The position numbers and the translations under genes are program-made. From Planctobacterium sp965279005 (GTDB lineage Bacteria; Pseudomonadota; Gammaproteobacteria; Enterobacterales; Alteromonadaceae): 64,000 nt of DNA. Below are positions 36,677 through 44,406 of the stretch, piece after piece. Below the pieces are notes generated by a model. The model had not been told where the DNA came from and did not search any database. It saw only the letters and a program-made list of their open reading frames with translations. Position 1 is the first letter of the stretch. Each line of letters begins with the position of its first letter. The stretch lies in contig CBDIHK010000027.1 of NCBI GenBank assembly GCA_965279005.1, positions 248,001 through 312,000 on the forward strand. The letters are read 5' to 3'.

Positions 36677-37108
36677 TCATTGTGGTAAGGCTTGGAGGTG
36701 GTCTGGTTGCTCAAAGGAATTTATCAATTGATAGGCATTATTGGCATTTTCTTCAAATTGGCTAAATCCTTTGAGGGCGTCGCAATAGTGTTGGAAATCT
36801 TGCCCAAGGCTTACTTTTTCCATATTGACAAAGCCCATTGACCAAGAGGCAAAAACCTTGCTTTCAATGCGCCGGCGCAACAGGGTTATCACTGTATGGT
36901 GCCGGCGATCTAACTGGATTCGGCCGTATAATTCATCCACATTGCTCGCAAAGCCTTCCAATAGCTGCATAAAATAACCCTCTTTATACAGCAGTACCCC
37001 GGTGATATCGTTTCTTAGATTGTGTTCCCTGGCTTTTAACAGTAGGTCATACAGTTGAAGCTCAGTCATGGGGTTTGTCGCTTGGCTCATATATAACAAG
37101 TGGATCAT
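36677..37108 (-). CDS. BLUF-domain blue-light photoreceptor
   Basis: A 143-residue short BLUF protein that should bind FAD. The photoactive residues are present: Y6 (LLYMSQ), N33 (RNDITGVLL), Q48 (FMQLLEG) and W89/M91 (SWSMGF). About 45 C-terminal residues follow the domain and probably pass the signal on. It has no fused output, so it must act on a partner; the neighbours are a response regulator 15 bases upstream and an EAL-HDOD protein 33 bases downstream. Confidence 0.92.
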   Translation of the reverse strand: MIHLLYMSQATNPMTELQLYDLLLKAREHNLRNDITGVLLYKEGYFMQLLEGFASNVDELYGRIQLDRRHHTVITLLRRRIESKVFASWSMGFVNMEKVSLGQDFQHYCDALKGFSQFEENANNAYQLINSFEQPDHLQALPQ

Positions 37109-37123
37109 GTTAGCCGTACCCAG

Positions 37124-38230
37124 TTATTCGATCTTGTTCAGTAAGTTGTCGATGTCCCTAAATTTATTGTCAATCACCATGGACACACCGACCGTTTCAT
37201 TTAACTTCTCCCTCGCATTGTCAAACAAACCCATCAACTCCGATTCTTGCTCTTCGTCCAAACCCATAATGATCATCTTGGTATCAAATTCAGACATGGT
37301 TTCATCGACAATTTGTTGTAGCCGCTCTTCCTGTTTTTGGGACAAGGCCTTGATGTAAGTGAAGTCTTGGCTGAGCTGATCCCGTAAGCTGGCAATTGCT
37401 TTTTGCCGTTCCTTTTGTGTGGCCAGACGACTGGCAATAAACATGATCCTGCTGTCCAGAATGTTGAGCAGTATGGCAAAGCTGTCCCTTAGCCTGCCTA
37501 GCAGATCTTCATCAGCAAACGCTAACCCTTTGACAATAAAGGAGCAATGTGGCGAATTGAACAACAAGTTGGCGCCAAAGGGCACAATCCTCTTTGCACT
37601 CCGGCCAAGTTCTAGAATTTCCAGTTCCAAAGTAGAATCGAGCTCTTTGGGGTAGGTAGTTTTATCTCCCAACATCCTAAACTCTGCCGAGCAGGAATAA
37701 CCCATTGCCATCAAATGTTGCTGTAGCTTGGCAAACAAGGCATCAGCATCGGTAATGGCCAGGGTATCGTTGAAGAAGGCGATGACTTCCCCTAGTTCGC
37801 TGGCCTGTTGCATGGAACTAAAGGCGGCTTGTGATGCATCTTGCAACTGTGCGGCTAGTAATTTCTTTTGGTCGATACGCTTTTGTGCGCCCAATAGTTT
37901 TTGCCTTAGTTCAGCAATTTCTACTGGTTTGCAGACATAGTCGTCACCACCAACGCCGTAGGCTTTTAATTTATCATCCACTGAGTTGAGCGCAGAAATG
38001 AAGATGATTAATACATCATTGTGTTGGGAATCCCGTATCTGCTTGCACAAGTCAAAACCACTTTTGCCTTCAAGCATGATATCCAACAAGACAATTTCCG
38101 GTTGCACCCGCTCCATCAAAGGCAGGATATCTTCATTGCCATCAGATGAAACCACATCAAAATCCTTGTGCAACGCCCGCTCAATAATGGCTCTATTTTG
38201 CGGATTATCGTCAACGGATAAGACTTTCAT
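37124..38230 (-). CDS. Response regulator with unrecognised helical output region
   Basis: A 368-residue protein: intact receiver (D7/D8, phosphoacceptor D50 in IVLLDIML, S79, K101) and about 245 further residues that I cannot place. Shared with the protein at 7813-8934 are the blocks AQLQDASQAAFSSMQQASELG, here residues about 117-137, GRLRDSFAIL in the middle and a helical tail with MGLDEEQE. The long tail looks like a coiled-coil or four-helix output. First gene of the leftward operon with BLUF and EAL-HDOD genes. TAGGAG precedes the ATG, and a 17-base dyad lies just upstream. Confidence 0.85.
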   Translation of the reverse strand: MKVLSVDDNPQNRAIIERALHKDFDVVSSDGNEDILPLMERVQPEIVLLDIMLEGKSGFDLCKQIRDSQHNDVLIIFISALNSVDDKLKAYGVGGDDYVCKPVEIAELRQKLLGAQKRIDQKKLLAAQLQDASQAAFSSMQQASELGEVIAFFNDTLAITDADALFAKLQQHLMAMGYSCSAEFRMLGDKTTYPKELDSTLELEILELGRSAKRIVPFGANLLFNSPHCSFIVKGLAFADEDLLGRLRDSFAILLNILDSRIMFIASRLATQKERQKAIASLRDQLSQDFTYIKALSQKQEERLQQIVDETMSEFDTKMIIMGLDEEQESELMGLFDNAREKLNETVGVSMVIDNKFRDIDNLLNKIE

Positions 38231-38253
38231 TGTGGCAATTACTCCTACATATT

Positions 38254-38270
38254 TGGGTATAGAATACCCA
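38254..38270. promoter_or_regulatory. 17-bp dyad upstream of the response regulator/BLUF operon
   Basis: TGGGTAT-AGA-ATACCCA, perfect 7-3-7 inverted repeat, 24 bases upstream of the regulator ATG (leftward). A TAATAT -10-like element lies just beyond it on the same strand, so the dyad would sit near the transcript start. It could be an operator or a 5' leader hairpin. Confidence 0.4.
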
Positions 38271-38428
38271 CAATATTAGTAGATGAGCTAGGCTAACTAA
38301 CTACAACTTTGGTCTAGAATTGCTTATTGAACAAGGTATCCAAGCTTTTTTTTGGCTATAGTTTGCACAGAGTTGAGAATGTTCAACCGGTCTAGCGAAG
38401 TATTGTTCCCGCGGAGTATTGGGGTTAA

Positions 38429-40804
38429 ATGGTCAAATCAAATTCAACGTTAATTTCGATTGTTAGTGAGTCAGAGCAATCCGCTGAACCGCTGGTTCAA
38501 CCTTTGCTTAAGGTTGGTTACAGGGTTGGGCTCTACAGTGATCTAACCGGATTAAAGCAAGCCTTGGAGGACAACGAAGAGGATATCCCCCACGCCATTG
38601 TTTTTATTTTCGATTCCCAAGCCCATTATGATGCTACCTTGGCAGAGTTGGCCGTTTTTACAACCTTCGAATTTTATATTCCCATGGTGATCTGTGGCGT
38701 TGAAGATACCATGCAGGTGCGCCTGAAGAGCTTTCGCGCTGGGGCTACCCGTTACCTGGCTCGTCCCGTAAAGCAAGAGCAGATTGTTGGGATATTAGAC
38801 GAATTAACGCTGCGCCAGCCGCCGGAACCCTACAAGGTCTTAATCATAGATGATGAGTCAATCTCGTTGGATATGTATTCCGGTATGTTACAGCAAGCTG
38901 GAATGCAGGTTTTCTCGCTGCAAGACCCAGAGAAAATTTTCAATGTAATTGACCGGGTAAAACCGGAAGTGGTGGTTCTGGATGTGTACATGCCAAAACT
39001 CAATGGCTTTGAATTGGCAGCGATTTTGCGTGAAAAAGAAGAGTTTAGGGACATACCTATCATGTTCTTGTCGGCAGAGTCAGATATCTCAGCCGAGCTG
39101 CATGCACTAAGCCTGGGTGGTGACGATTATTATGTTAAGCCGCTTGAAGCCAAGCGATTTGTCAATATAGTCAGTGTTAGGGCCAAGCGCTGGCGACAGA
39201 TAAACCGTTCTAGGGAACAGCTCAAGCAGGCTCTGTACGAACGTGACCGGGAACATTTGGCGCTCAACCGGCATGCTTTGGTTAGCGTTACTGATGCGGC
39301 CGGAAAAATTATTTTGGCCAATGATAAATTCTCCGAAGTGAGTGGTTATTCAACGCGGGAATTAATGGGCAAGAGCCACCGTATTTTAAAGTCTGGCAAG
39401 CACTCTCCAGAATATTACGATGCCATGTGGCGCACCATTAGTGGTGGCAATAGCTGGCATGGCGAAATATGTAATAGGCGCAAAGACGGTTCTTTTTACT
39501 GGGTCGAATCTACTATCACCCCGCTAATTGGTGAGGATGATAAACCTTACCAATACATCTCTATTCGGACCGATATAACTGAGCAAAAAGTCGCGGAGGC
39601 GCAACTGCGGCGTGCCCGGGATCAGGCCGAAAAAGCCAACAAAGCGAAGTCTGAATTCCTGGCCAATATGAGCCACGAATTGCGCACGCCTCTGAATGCT
39701 ATTGTTGGCTTTTCACAATTATTGGAAACATCCGATGATATTTCGGATGTAAACCGTGATGATGCCAGGGAAATTCTCAAGGCAAGCAAGCACTTACTTG
39801 GTTTAATTAACGATGTCCTGGATCTGTCAAAAATTGAGGCGGGCAAATTGGAAGTGAGTTTGGAGCCGGTAAACCTTATGGCAGTGCTAAGGGAATGTAT
39901 CACCATGATCATGCCGATGGCATTGAGCTATGAAATCATGATGGATTGTGAGGATCACGATCAAATTATCGTGCACTGTGACCGGGGTAGGCTGCGCCAG
40001 GTGTTGTTGAACTTGATGTCTAACGCGGTTAAATACAATGTGAAAAATGGCGCCATCAACATTCATTTTGACTTTTTACCTGAACAGCAACTGCGGGTTA
40101 ATGTGACAGATACTGGTTTAGGTATTTCAGAGCAAGACCAGGCCCTCATTTTCAAGCCCTTTAGCCGGTTAGACTGCAAATATAGTGAGATTGAAGGCAC
40201 CGGCATCGGCCTTGCCCTAACCCGCGAGCTTGTCGAGCAGATGGGTGGCCAAGTGGGTGTGATAAGTGAAGAGAAAAAAGGTAGCACCTTTTGGTTCGAG
40301 TTACCCCTGCTTGAGGCGGATGCGGAGGAAAACTCAGAGACCTTTGCTATGCAGAGCTGTAAGAAGCTAATGCAAGCCTCGCATCCGGAACCTAAGCAGA
40401 AACAAGTTAAATATTCCCGGGTCGTTTACATCGACGACAACCGTACTAACCTTAAATTAGTTGAAAGTATCCTGGGTAGGCAGCCGAATATTGATTTGTT
40501 GGCTATAGATGATTCAGAGCAAGGCTTGCAAGAAGTATTGCGCCATAAACCTGCTTTGCTTTTGCTGGATATCCACATGCCGGGGCTCAATGGCTATGAC
40601 ATTTTAAAAACCTTGCGGGAAAACCGGGAAACTAAAAGTCTTCCAATCGTCGCTATTAGTGCCAATGCCCTGGTAGATGATGTGCAGGAGGGGATCGAGC
40701 GGGGTTTTGACGCTTATTTAACTAAACCGATAAATGTGGACCGTTTTATCAGTTTGGTGGAGAAGTATACAGGTACAACGCAACAGCAACCAGAAGTGCA
40801 TTAA
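38429..40804 (+). CDS. Hybrid histidine kinase with pseudo-receiver, REC, PAS, HK and REC
   Basis: A 791-residue cytoplasmic hybrid kinase. Order: a degenerate receiver (1-125; no acidic pair, RP in place of KP), a true receiver (133-250; D141/D142, D185, K237), PAS (about 275-388), HisKA with MSHELRTPLN (H416), ATPase (NLMSNAVKY, DTGLGI, GTGIGLAL) and a C-terminal receiver (D669/D670, D714, TKPIN). No membrane helix, so the signal is internal or comes through the N-terminal receivers. It is followed 41 bases later by an HD-GYP regulator, its probable output. Confidence 0.93.
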   Translation: MVKSNSTLISIVSESEQSAEPLVQPLLKVGYRVGLYSDLTGLKQALEDNEEDIPHAIVFIFDSQAHYDATLAELAVFTTFEFYIPMVICGVEDTMQVRLKSFRAGATRYLARPVKQEQIVGILDELTLRQPPEPYKVLIIDDESISLDMYSGMLQQAGMQVFSLQDPEKIFNVIDRVKPEVVVLDVYMPKLNGFELAAILREKEEFRDIPIMFLSAESDISAELHALSLGGDDYYVKPLEAKRFVNIVSVRAKRWRQINRSREQLKQALYERDREHLALNRHALVSVTDAAGKIILANDKFSEVSGYSTRELMGKSHRILKSGKHSPEYYDAMWRTISGGNSWHGEICNRRKDGSFYWVESTITPLIGEDDKPYQYISIRTDITEQKVAEAQLRRARDQAEKANKAKSEFLANMSHELRTPLNAIVGFSQLLETSDDISDVNRDDAREILKASKHLLGLINDVLDLSKIEAGKLEVSLEPVNLMAVLRECITMIMPMALSYEIMMDCEDHDQIIVHCDRGRLRQVLLNLMSNAVKYNVKNGAINIHFDFLPEQQLRVNVTDTGLGISEQDQALIFKPFSRLDCKYSEIEGTGIGLALTRELVEQMGGQVGVISEEKKGSTFWFELPLLEADAEENSETFAMQSCKKLMQASHPEPKQKQVKYSRVVYIDDNRTNLKLVESILGRQPNIDLLAIDDSEQGLQEVLRHKPALLLLDIHMPGLNGYDILKTLRENRETKSLPIVAISANALVDDVQEGIERGFDAYLTKPINVDRFISLVEKYTGTTQQQPEVH

Positions 40805-40845
40805 GCTAGGTTGCGTAAACAGTTAAACACTAGGGGATATTGACA

Positions 40846-41910
40846 TTGACTTTACCAATGGCAACCATGAGTGACAGCACCATAATGGCAGTCGATGATG
40901 AGCCAGTGAACCTAAAGTTGTTGGAAAGGACACTTGGCCATGCAGGTTATAGCAATATAGTGCTGATACAGGATCCGCGGGATGTTTTGGACAAGTACAA
41001 TGAGAAGCGTCCCGATATAATCCTGTTAGACATCAATATGCCCTATCTAAACGGCTTTGATGTTATGCAGCAGCTGCAAGCGTTAGACGATCCATTGTTG
41101 CCGCCTATCGTGGTGCTCACAGCCCAACAAGGGCACGATTTTTTAGTTAAGTCGTTGGAACACGGTGCCAGCGACTATGTTTGTAAACCCTTTGAGCGCA
41201 CCGAACTGTTAATGCGGGTGCGCAATTTTATATCAGCACATCTGCAACACATTGCTGTGTACAACCAAAAGCAGACCTTAGAAAAGCTGGTACAACAGCG
41301 CACCCAAGAATTACATGCCACTAGGTTGCAAGTAGTGCAGAGGTTAGGCCAGGCTGCTGAATATCGGGATGAGGAAACCGGAAACCACATTCTGCGTATG
41401 AGCCATAGCTGCCAGATTATTGCCCGGGAAATCGGTTGGTCTGAGCGTGACTGTGACCTCATCCTAAACGCCAGCCCCATGCACGACATTGGAAAAATTG
41501 GCATCCCCGACAACATCTTGCTTAAGCCTGGCAAGTTCGAGCCCGAAGAGTGGGAAATAATGAAAACCCATGCCACTATCGGCGCTAAGTTGCTAGAGGG
41601 TGATGATTCCGATTTGATGCTAATGGCGCGCGAAATTGCCTTAGGCCATCACGAAAAATGGGATGGCAGCGGTTATCCCAGCGGCCTTGCTGGTGAGGAG
41701 ATCCCTGAGTCTGCGCGCATCGCCGCCATCTGCGATGTGTTTGATGCCCTCACGTCGGTGCGACCCTATAAAAAAGCTTGGCCTCTAGAAGATGCGACGC
41801 AGTTGCTTGTAGACAATAAAGGCAAACACTTCGAACCACGGCTGGTGGATGTTTTTATGGATAACTTGGACGATATACTGGCTATCCGAGAACGTTACTC
41901 AGACGACTAA
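40846..41910 (+). CDS. RpfG-like response regulator with HD-GYP phosphodiesterase
   Basis: About 354 residues: a receiver (MAVDDEP, phosphoacceptor in IILLDINMP, CKPFE Lys) and an HD-GYP domain with HILRMSHSC, the HD in MHDIGKIGIP, HHEKWDGSGYP and RIAAICDVFDALTS. It should hydrolyse c-di-GMP to GMP when phosphorylated. AGGGG lies 9 bases before TTG 40846; a TTG at 40840 and ATGs at 40858 and 40867 are alternatives. The metal and GYP residues are intact. Likely cognate kinase: the hybrid kinase just upstream. Confidence 0.93.
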   Translation: MTLPMATMSDSTIMAVDDEPVNLKLLERTLGHAGYSNIVLIQDPRDVLDKYNEKRPDIILLDINMPYLNGFDVMQQLQALDDPLLPPIVVLTAQQGHDFLVKSLEHGASDYVCKPFERTELLMRVRNFISAHLQHIAVYNQKQTLEKLVQQRTQELHATRLQVVQRLGQAAEYRDEETGNHILRMSHSCQIIAREIGWSERDCDLILNASPMHDIGKIGIPDNILLKPGKFEPEEWEIMKTHATIGAKLLEGDDSDLMLMAREIALGHHEKWDGSGYPSGLAGEEIPESARIAAICDVFDALTSVRPYKKAWPLEDATQLLVDNKGKHFEPRLVDVFMDNLDDILAIRERYSDD

Positions 41911-41979
41911 AGCTACATTATTTTGCTGTTGCTGGAATTGGTTTAAACTGCCTGTTTTTGCAACTTTAAAATAGCGTAC

Positions 41980-42594
41980 ATGTCATCGCCACAAACTCCT
42001 AGCGCATTGTTACAGCAGTGCTTGGCTGGGCACCTGCCATTCCCCAGAGGCACGAGCCCAATGCTGCCTGGATCACTGCGGGTAGTCTCATTAACAAACG
42101 ACCAGTATTTATGGCATGCAGGAGAGCGCCAGCGCCATATCTATATATTGGTATCAGGTACTTTATACGGTTATTTCACCACCGAAGGTGGCAAGACATT
42201 TTGCAAAGAAGTGTACTGGCAGCATGACCTGATTTTTGCTTTCAGGAGCTTGTTAATGCAGGTGCCCTTCGCGTATTCAGTTAAAACCCTGGAACCATGC
42301 CAGTTGTTGCGCATTGACCTAACAGAATATTGGCAACTGGTTGAGGCAGGCGGCTATTGGCAAAACCTGCACCAAAAAGCGGTAGAAACCTACTTCATGT
42401 ATAAGGAGGTCAAAGAAGAGTTTTTGTTGTTACATTCGCCGCAGCAACGGGTGGCATATTTCTACCAGAACTACCCTGAACTTGTTAGTAAAGTCCCGCA
42501 ACATATTGTCGCGTCTTACTTGGGGATGACCCCAATTTCCTTTAGCCGTATAAAAAAGCGCTTGGCAATGGAGGCCAATGCCAATTCCCAATGA
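41980..42594 (+). CDS. Crp/Fnr-family transcription regulator
   Basis: A 204-residue protein: cyclic-nucleotide-binding-type beta roll (about 30-125; LWHAGERQRHIYILVSGTLY, then FCKEVYWQHDLIF), dimer helix and a C-terminal winged helix-turn-helix whose recognition part is IVASYLGMTPISFSRIKKRL. The usual cAMP-contact residues are not evident, and no Fe-S Cys cluster is seen, so the ligand is unknown. A 26-base palindrome with Fnr-like inner spacing lies 40 bases after the stop. Confidence 0.9.
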   Translation: MSSPQTPSALLQQCLAGHLPFPRGTSPMLPGSLRVVSLTNDQYLWHAGERQRHIYILVSGTLYGYFTTEGGKTFCKEVYWQHDLIFAFRSLLMQVPFAYSVKTLEPCQLLRIDLTEYWQLVEAGGYWQNLHQKAVETYFMYKEVKEEFLLLHSPQQRVAYFYQNYPELVSKVPQHIVASYLGMTPISFSRIKKRLAMEANANSQ

Positions 42595-42634
42595 GCCCAG
42601 CCAACGGCAGCGTGCATCGGCAAAAACAAAAAGC

Positions 42635-42660
42635 CTGTAATTAACATATGTTAATTACAG
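42635..42660. promoter_or_regulatory. Perfect 26-bp palindrome between the Crp/Fnr-type gene and the acetyltransferase gene
   Basis: Two 13-base arms, CTGTAATTAACAT and its exact reverse complement, meet without a gap. The inner part TTAAC-N4-GTTAA has the 5-4-5 spacing of Crp/Fnr-family sites. On the minus strand the hairpin is followed by a T-rich stretch (GCTTTTTGTTTTT), so it could also end minus-strand transcripts, but no minus-strand gene ends here. An operator for the adjacent regulator is the simplest reading. Confidence 0.6.
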
Positions 42661-42663
42661 ACT

Positions 42664-42678
42664 TGCCAGCGGCTGGCA
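42664..42678. promoter_or_regulatory. Second dyad, 7-1-7, next to the 26-bp palindrome
   Basis: TGCCAGC-G-GCTGGCA, a perfect inverted repeat starting four bases after the longer palindrome and ending 33 bases before the acetyltransferase ATG. A separate protein site or a leader hairpin are both possible. Confidence 0.45.
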
Positions 42679-42711
42679 CAATGCTGCCAACGACACGTAA
42701 CAAGGAAACCT

Positions 42712-43167
42712 ATGCAGTTCAAAGCGCTCACTTTTGACCAGTTATCTGCCAGTCTAGTCTACAAAATGTTGCAACTGCGCATTGAAGTGTTTGTGGTGGA
42801 GCAAACCTGCTATTACCAAGATGCAGATGGCTTGGATACCCACCCTGAGACCCTGCATTTATTCATGTTAGATGCTGAAAATATTGCGGCCTATGCCCGT
42901 ATCCTAGCGCCTGATACGAGTTACCAGGGCTGCTCGAGCATTGGTCGGATCTTAAATGCGAAAGATTATCGGGGGCGTGGTCTAGGCCATGAATTGGTCG
43001 CCGAAGCGGTGAAAATTTGTGAGCAAAACTGGCCTGGTGTACCGACCAAGATAGGGGCACAAGCACACCTGCAGGGCTTCTATAACAAGCACCAATTTTA
43101 TTCGGTTTCAGATGTCTACCTTGAGGATGGCATTGAACATGTTTCCATGTTGAGGCAAGGCGCTTGA
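42712..43167 (+). CDS. elaA: ElaA-type GNAT acetyltransferase
   Basis: A 151-residue GNAT protein with the ElaA-like start (FDQLSASLVYKMLQLRIEVFVVEQTCYY cut to its core LRIEVFVVEQTCYY), the acetyl-CoA loop RIL.AKDYRGRGLGHELV and the end DVYLEDGIEHVSM. The acceptor is unknown for this family. AAGGAAAC precedes ATG 42712. Its TGA overlaps the TTG start of the EamA permease. Confidence 0.88.
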   Translation: MQFKALTFDQLSASLVYKMLQLRIEVFVVEQTCYYQDADGLDTHPETLHLFMLDAENIAAYARILAPDTSYQGCSSIGRILNAKDYRGRGLGHELVAEAVKICEQNWPGVPTKIGAQAHLQGFYNKHQFYSVSDVYLEDGIEHVSMLRQGA

Positions 43168-44072
43168 GCCAGCCTAACCACGCATTGGCATCGAGCAAGC
43201 CAATATGGCTAGGCTTGCTATTGCTTATATTAGGCAATTTACTGGCGACTTTCGTGGATGTCTTGGTGAAGTTGTTTGACGACGTCAGTGGTATCTACCA
43301 GTACTTGTTTTTACGCCAGGCTACTTTGTTTTTGCTGATTTTACCATTTTTCTTACTACAGCCAAAAGCTAAGCGCAAACTCAGCCATACCAGCGTACAT
43401 TTGCTGCGTGCGGGGTTGACCAGTATAGGTGGCGGCTGTGTGGTATTGGCATTAAAAATGATGGGCTTGGCTAGCGCCAATGTCGTATTTTATGCGGCCC
43501 CCGTATTGACCATGCTGTTTGCCGCTTGGCTGTTGCAGGAAAAGCTCCATAGCAGCCGCCTAGTTGCCATTGTTTGCTGCTTTTTAGGTGTAGTACTCGC
43601 ACTGCGCCCAGAGGGGTTTAATTTTGGGGTGTTGGCTGCTGCGACCGCTGCAGTCTGTATTGCCGGCTACAACTTGTCAGTACGTCTGTTTGGGGGGTAC
43701 GTCAGTACAGTGTCAGTGATGTTCTGGGGATGTGTGTTCACCCTGCCGACATTTTTTGTCTTGTCACTATTTAACTGGCAGCCGCTATCGCTAGAGCTGG
43801 TGTATCTAGTCCTGGGCAGTGCATTGTGCCTAGCGGGTTACCAACTGTGTTGCGTTTTTGCCTATAGCAACGCTGAAGCCGGTGCAATCACTATTGCCGA
43901 ATACGCCGGCTTGGTGTTTGCGGCATGGTTTGGTTGGTTGTGGTTCCATGAAGAGGTTGATATCTGGATGGCAGCAGGTATCGCCCTAATAATATTGCCC
44001 ATGCTGTGGCATTCTAAAGTTGAATCAAAACGCCATCGTCGTTTGATTACGGCCGATGATCAATTGGTTTAA
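43164..44072 (+). CDS. EamA-family (DMT) permease
   Basis: A 302-residue membrane protein with ten hydrophobic helices in two EamA repeats, typical of drug/metabolite exporters. The TTG start overlaps the preceding stop (TTGA). Substrate unknown. Helix ends carry few charges apart from the basic tail (KVESKRHRRL) that places the C-terminus in the cytoplasm. Confidence 0.88.
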   Translation: MSQPNHALASSKPIWLGLLLLILGNLLATFVDVLVKLFDDVSGIYQYLFLRQATLFLLILPFFLLQPKAKRKLSHTSVHLLRAGLTSIGGGCVVLALKMMGLASANVVFYAAPVLTMLFAAWLLQEKLHSSRLVAIVCCFLGVVLALRPEGFNFGVLAAATAAVCIAGYNLSVRLFGGYVSTVSVMFWGCVFTLPTFFVLSLFNWQPLSLELVYLVLGSALCLAGYQLCCVFAYSNAEAGAITIAEYAGLVFAAWFGWLWFHEEVDIWMAAGIALIILPMLWHSKVESKRHRRLITADDQLV

Positions 44073-44086
44073 AAAATCTCAACTCC

Positions 44087-44152
44087 GTCGCAACTTTTTC
44101 GGATCCCATTGCGACATAGTGTTTACGGGGATCCGAAATTCACTACTATGTC
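44087..44152. repeat. Three interleaved inverted repeats
   Basis: GTCGCAA (44087-44093) pairs with TTGCGAC (44109-44115); TTTCGGATCCC (44097-44107) pairs with GGGATCCGAAA (44128-44138); GACATAG (44113-44119) pairs with CTATGTC (44146-44152). The first and second stems cross each other, and the first and third share bases, so they could form a pseudoknot or exclude each other. No T-run follows. The rest of the 334-base gap up to uvrD holds only a weak small frame and the uvrD promoter region. Confidence 0.5.
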
Positions 44153-44309
44153 ACTACGTCCAGGAATATTACCTGTCCTAATTGCAGTTTTGGCCTGCTA
44201 CCTAGCTTTGTTGTGCCTTGGCATCGGGCATAGCCGGCAGGACAAGCCCGCAGCGGGTAAGGAGTTCACACAATCAGCTAAACAAAACCACTGTTGGGGC
44301 TATTTATAA
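44148..44309 (+). CDS. Possible small membrane protein (53 aa)
   Basis: From ATG 44148 a 53-residue frame has one clear hydrophobic helix (ILPVLIAVLACYLALLCLGI) and a polar tail ending HCWGYL. There is no convincing ribosome site, and the start lies inside the third inverted repeat. An upstream start at 44109 in frame is possible. It may be a real small gene or chance. Confidence 0.25.
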   Translation: MSLRPGILPVLIAVLACYLALLCLGIGHSRQDKPAAGKEFTQSAKQNHCWGYL

Positions 44310-44345
44310 ACTTGTGCTGCCAAGCTCCGTTGCAATTGCGCTAAG

Positions 44346-44377
44346 GTGTATAAATATCCAGTAGCCCGGAGTATACT
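44346..44377 (+). promoter_or_regulatory. uvrD promoter with degenerate LexA-box-like sequence
   Basis: GTGTATAAATATCCAG (44346-44361) matches six of eight fixed positions of the LexA box CTGT-N8-ACAG, and TATACT (44372-44377) is a good -10 element about 30 bases before the uvrD ATG. In E. coli uvrD is an SOS gene, which is why I looked here; two mismatches make the operator uncertain. Confidence 0.3.
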
Positions 44378-44406
44378 AGCCAGCAAAGAATTTTATCTAG
44401 CGCGCT

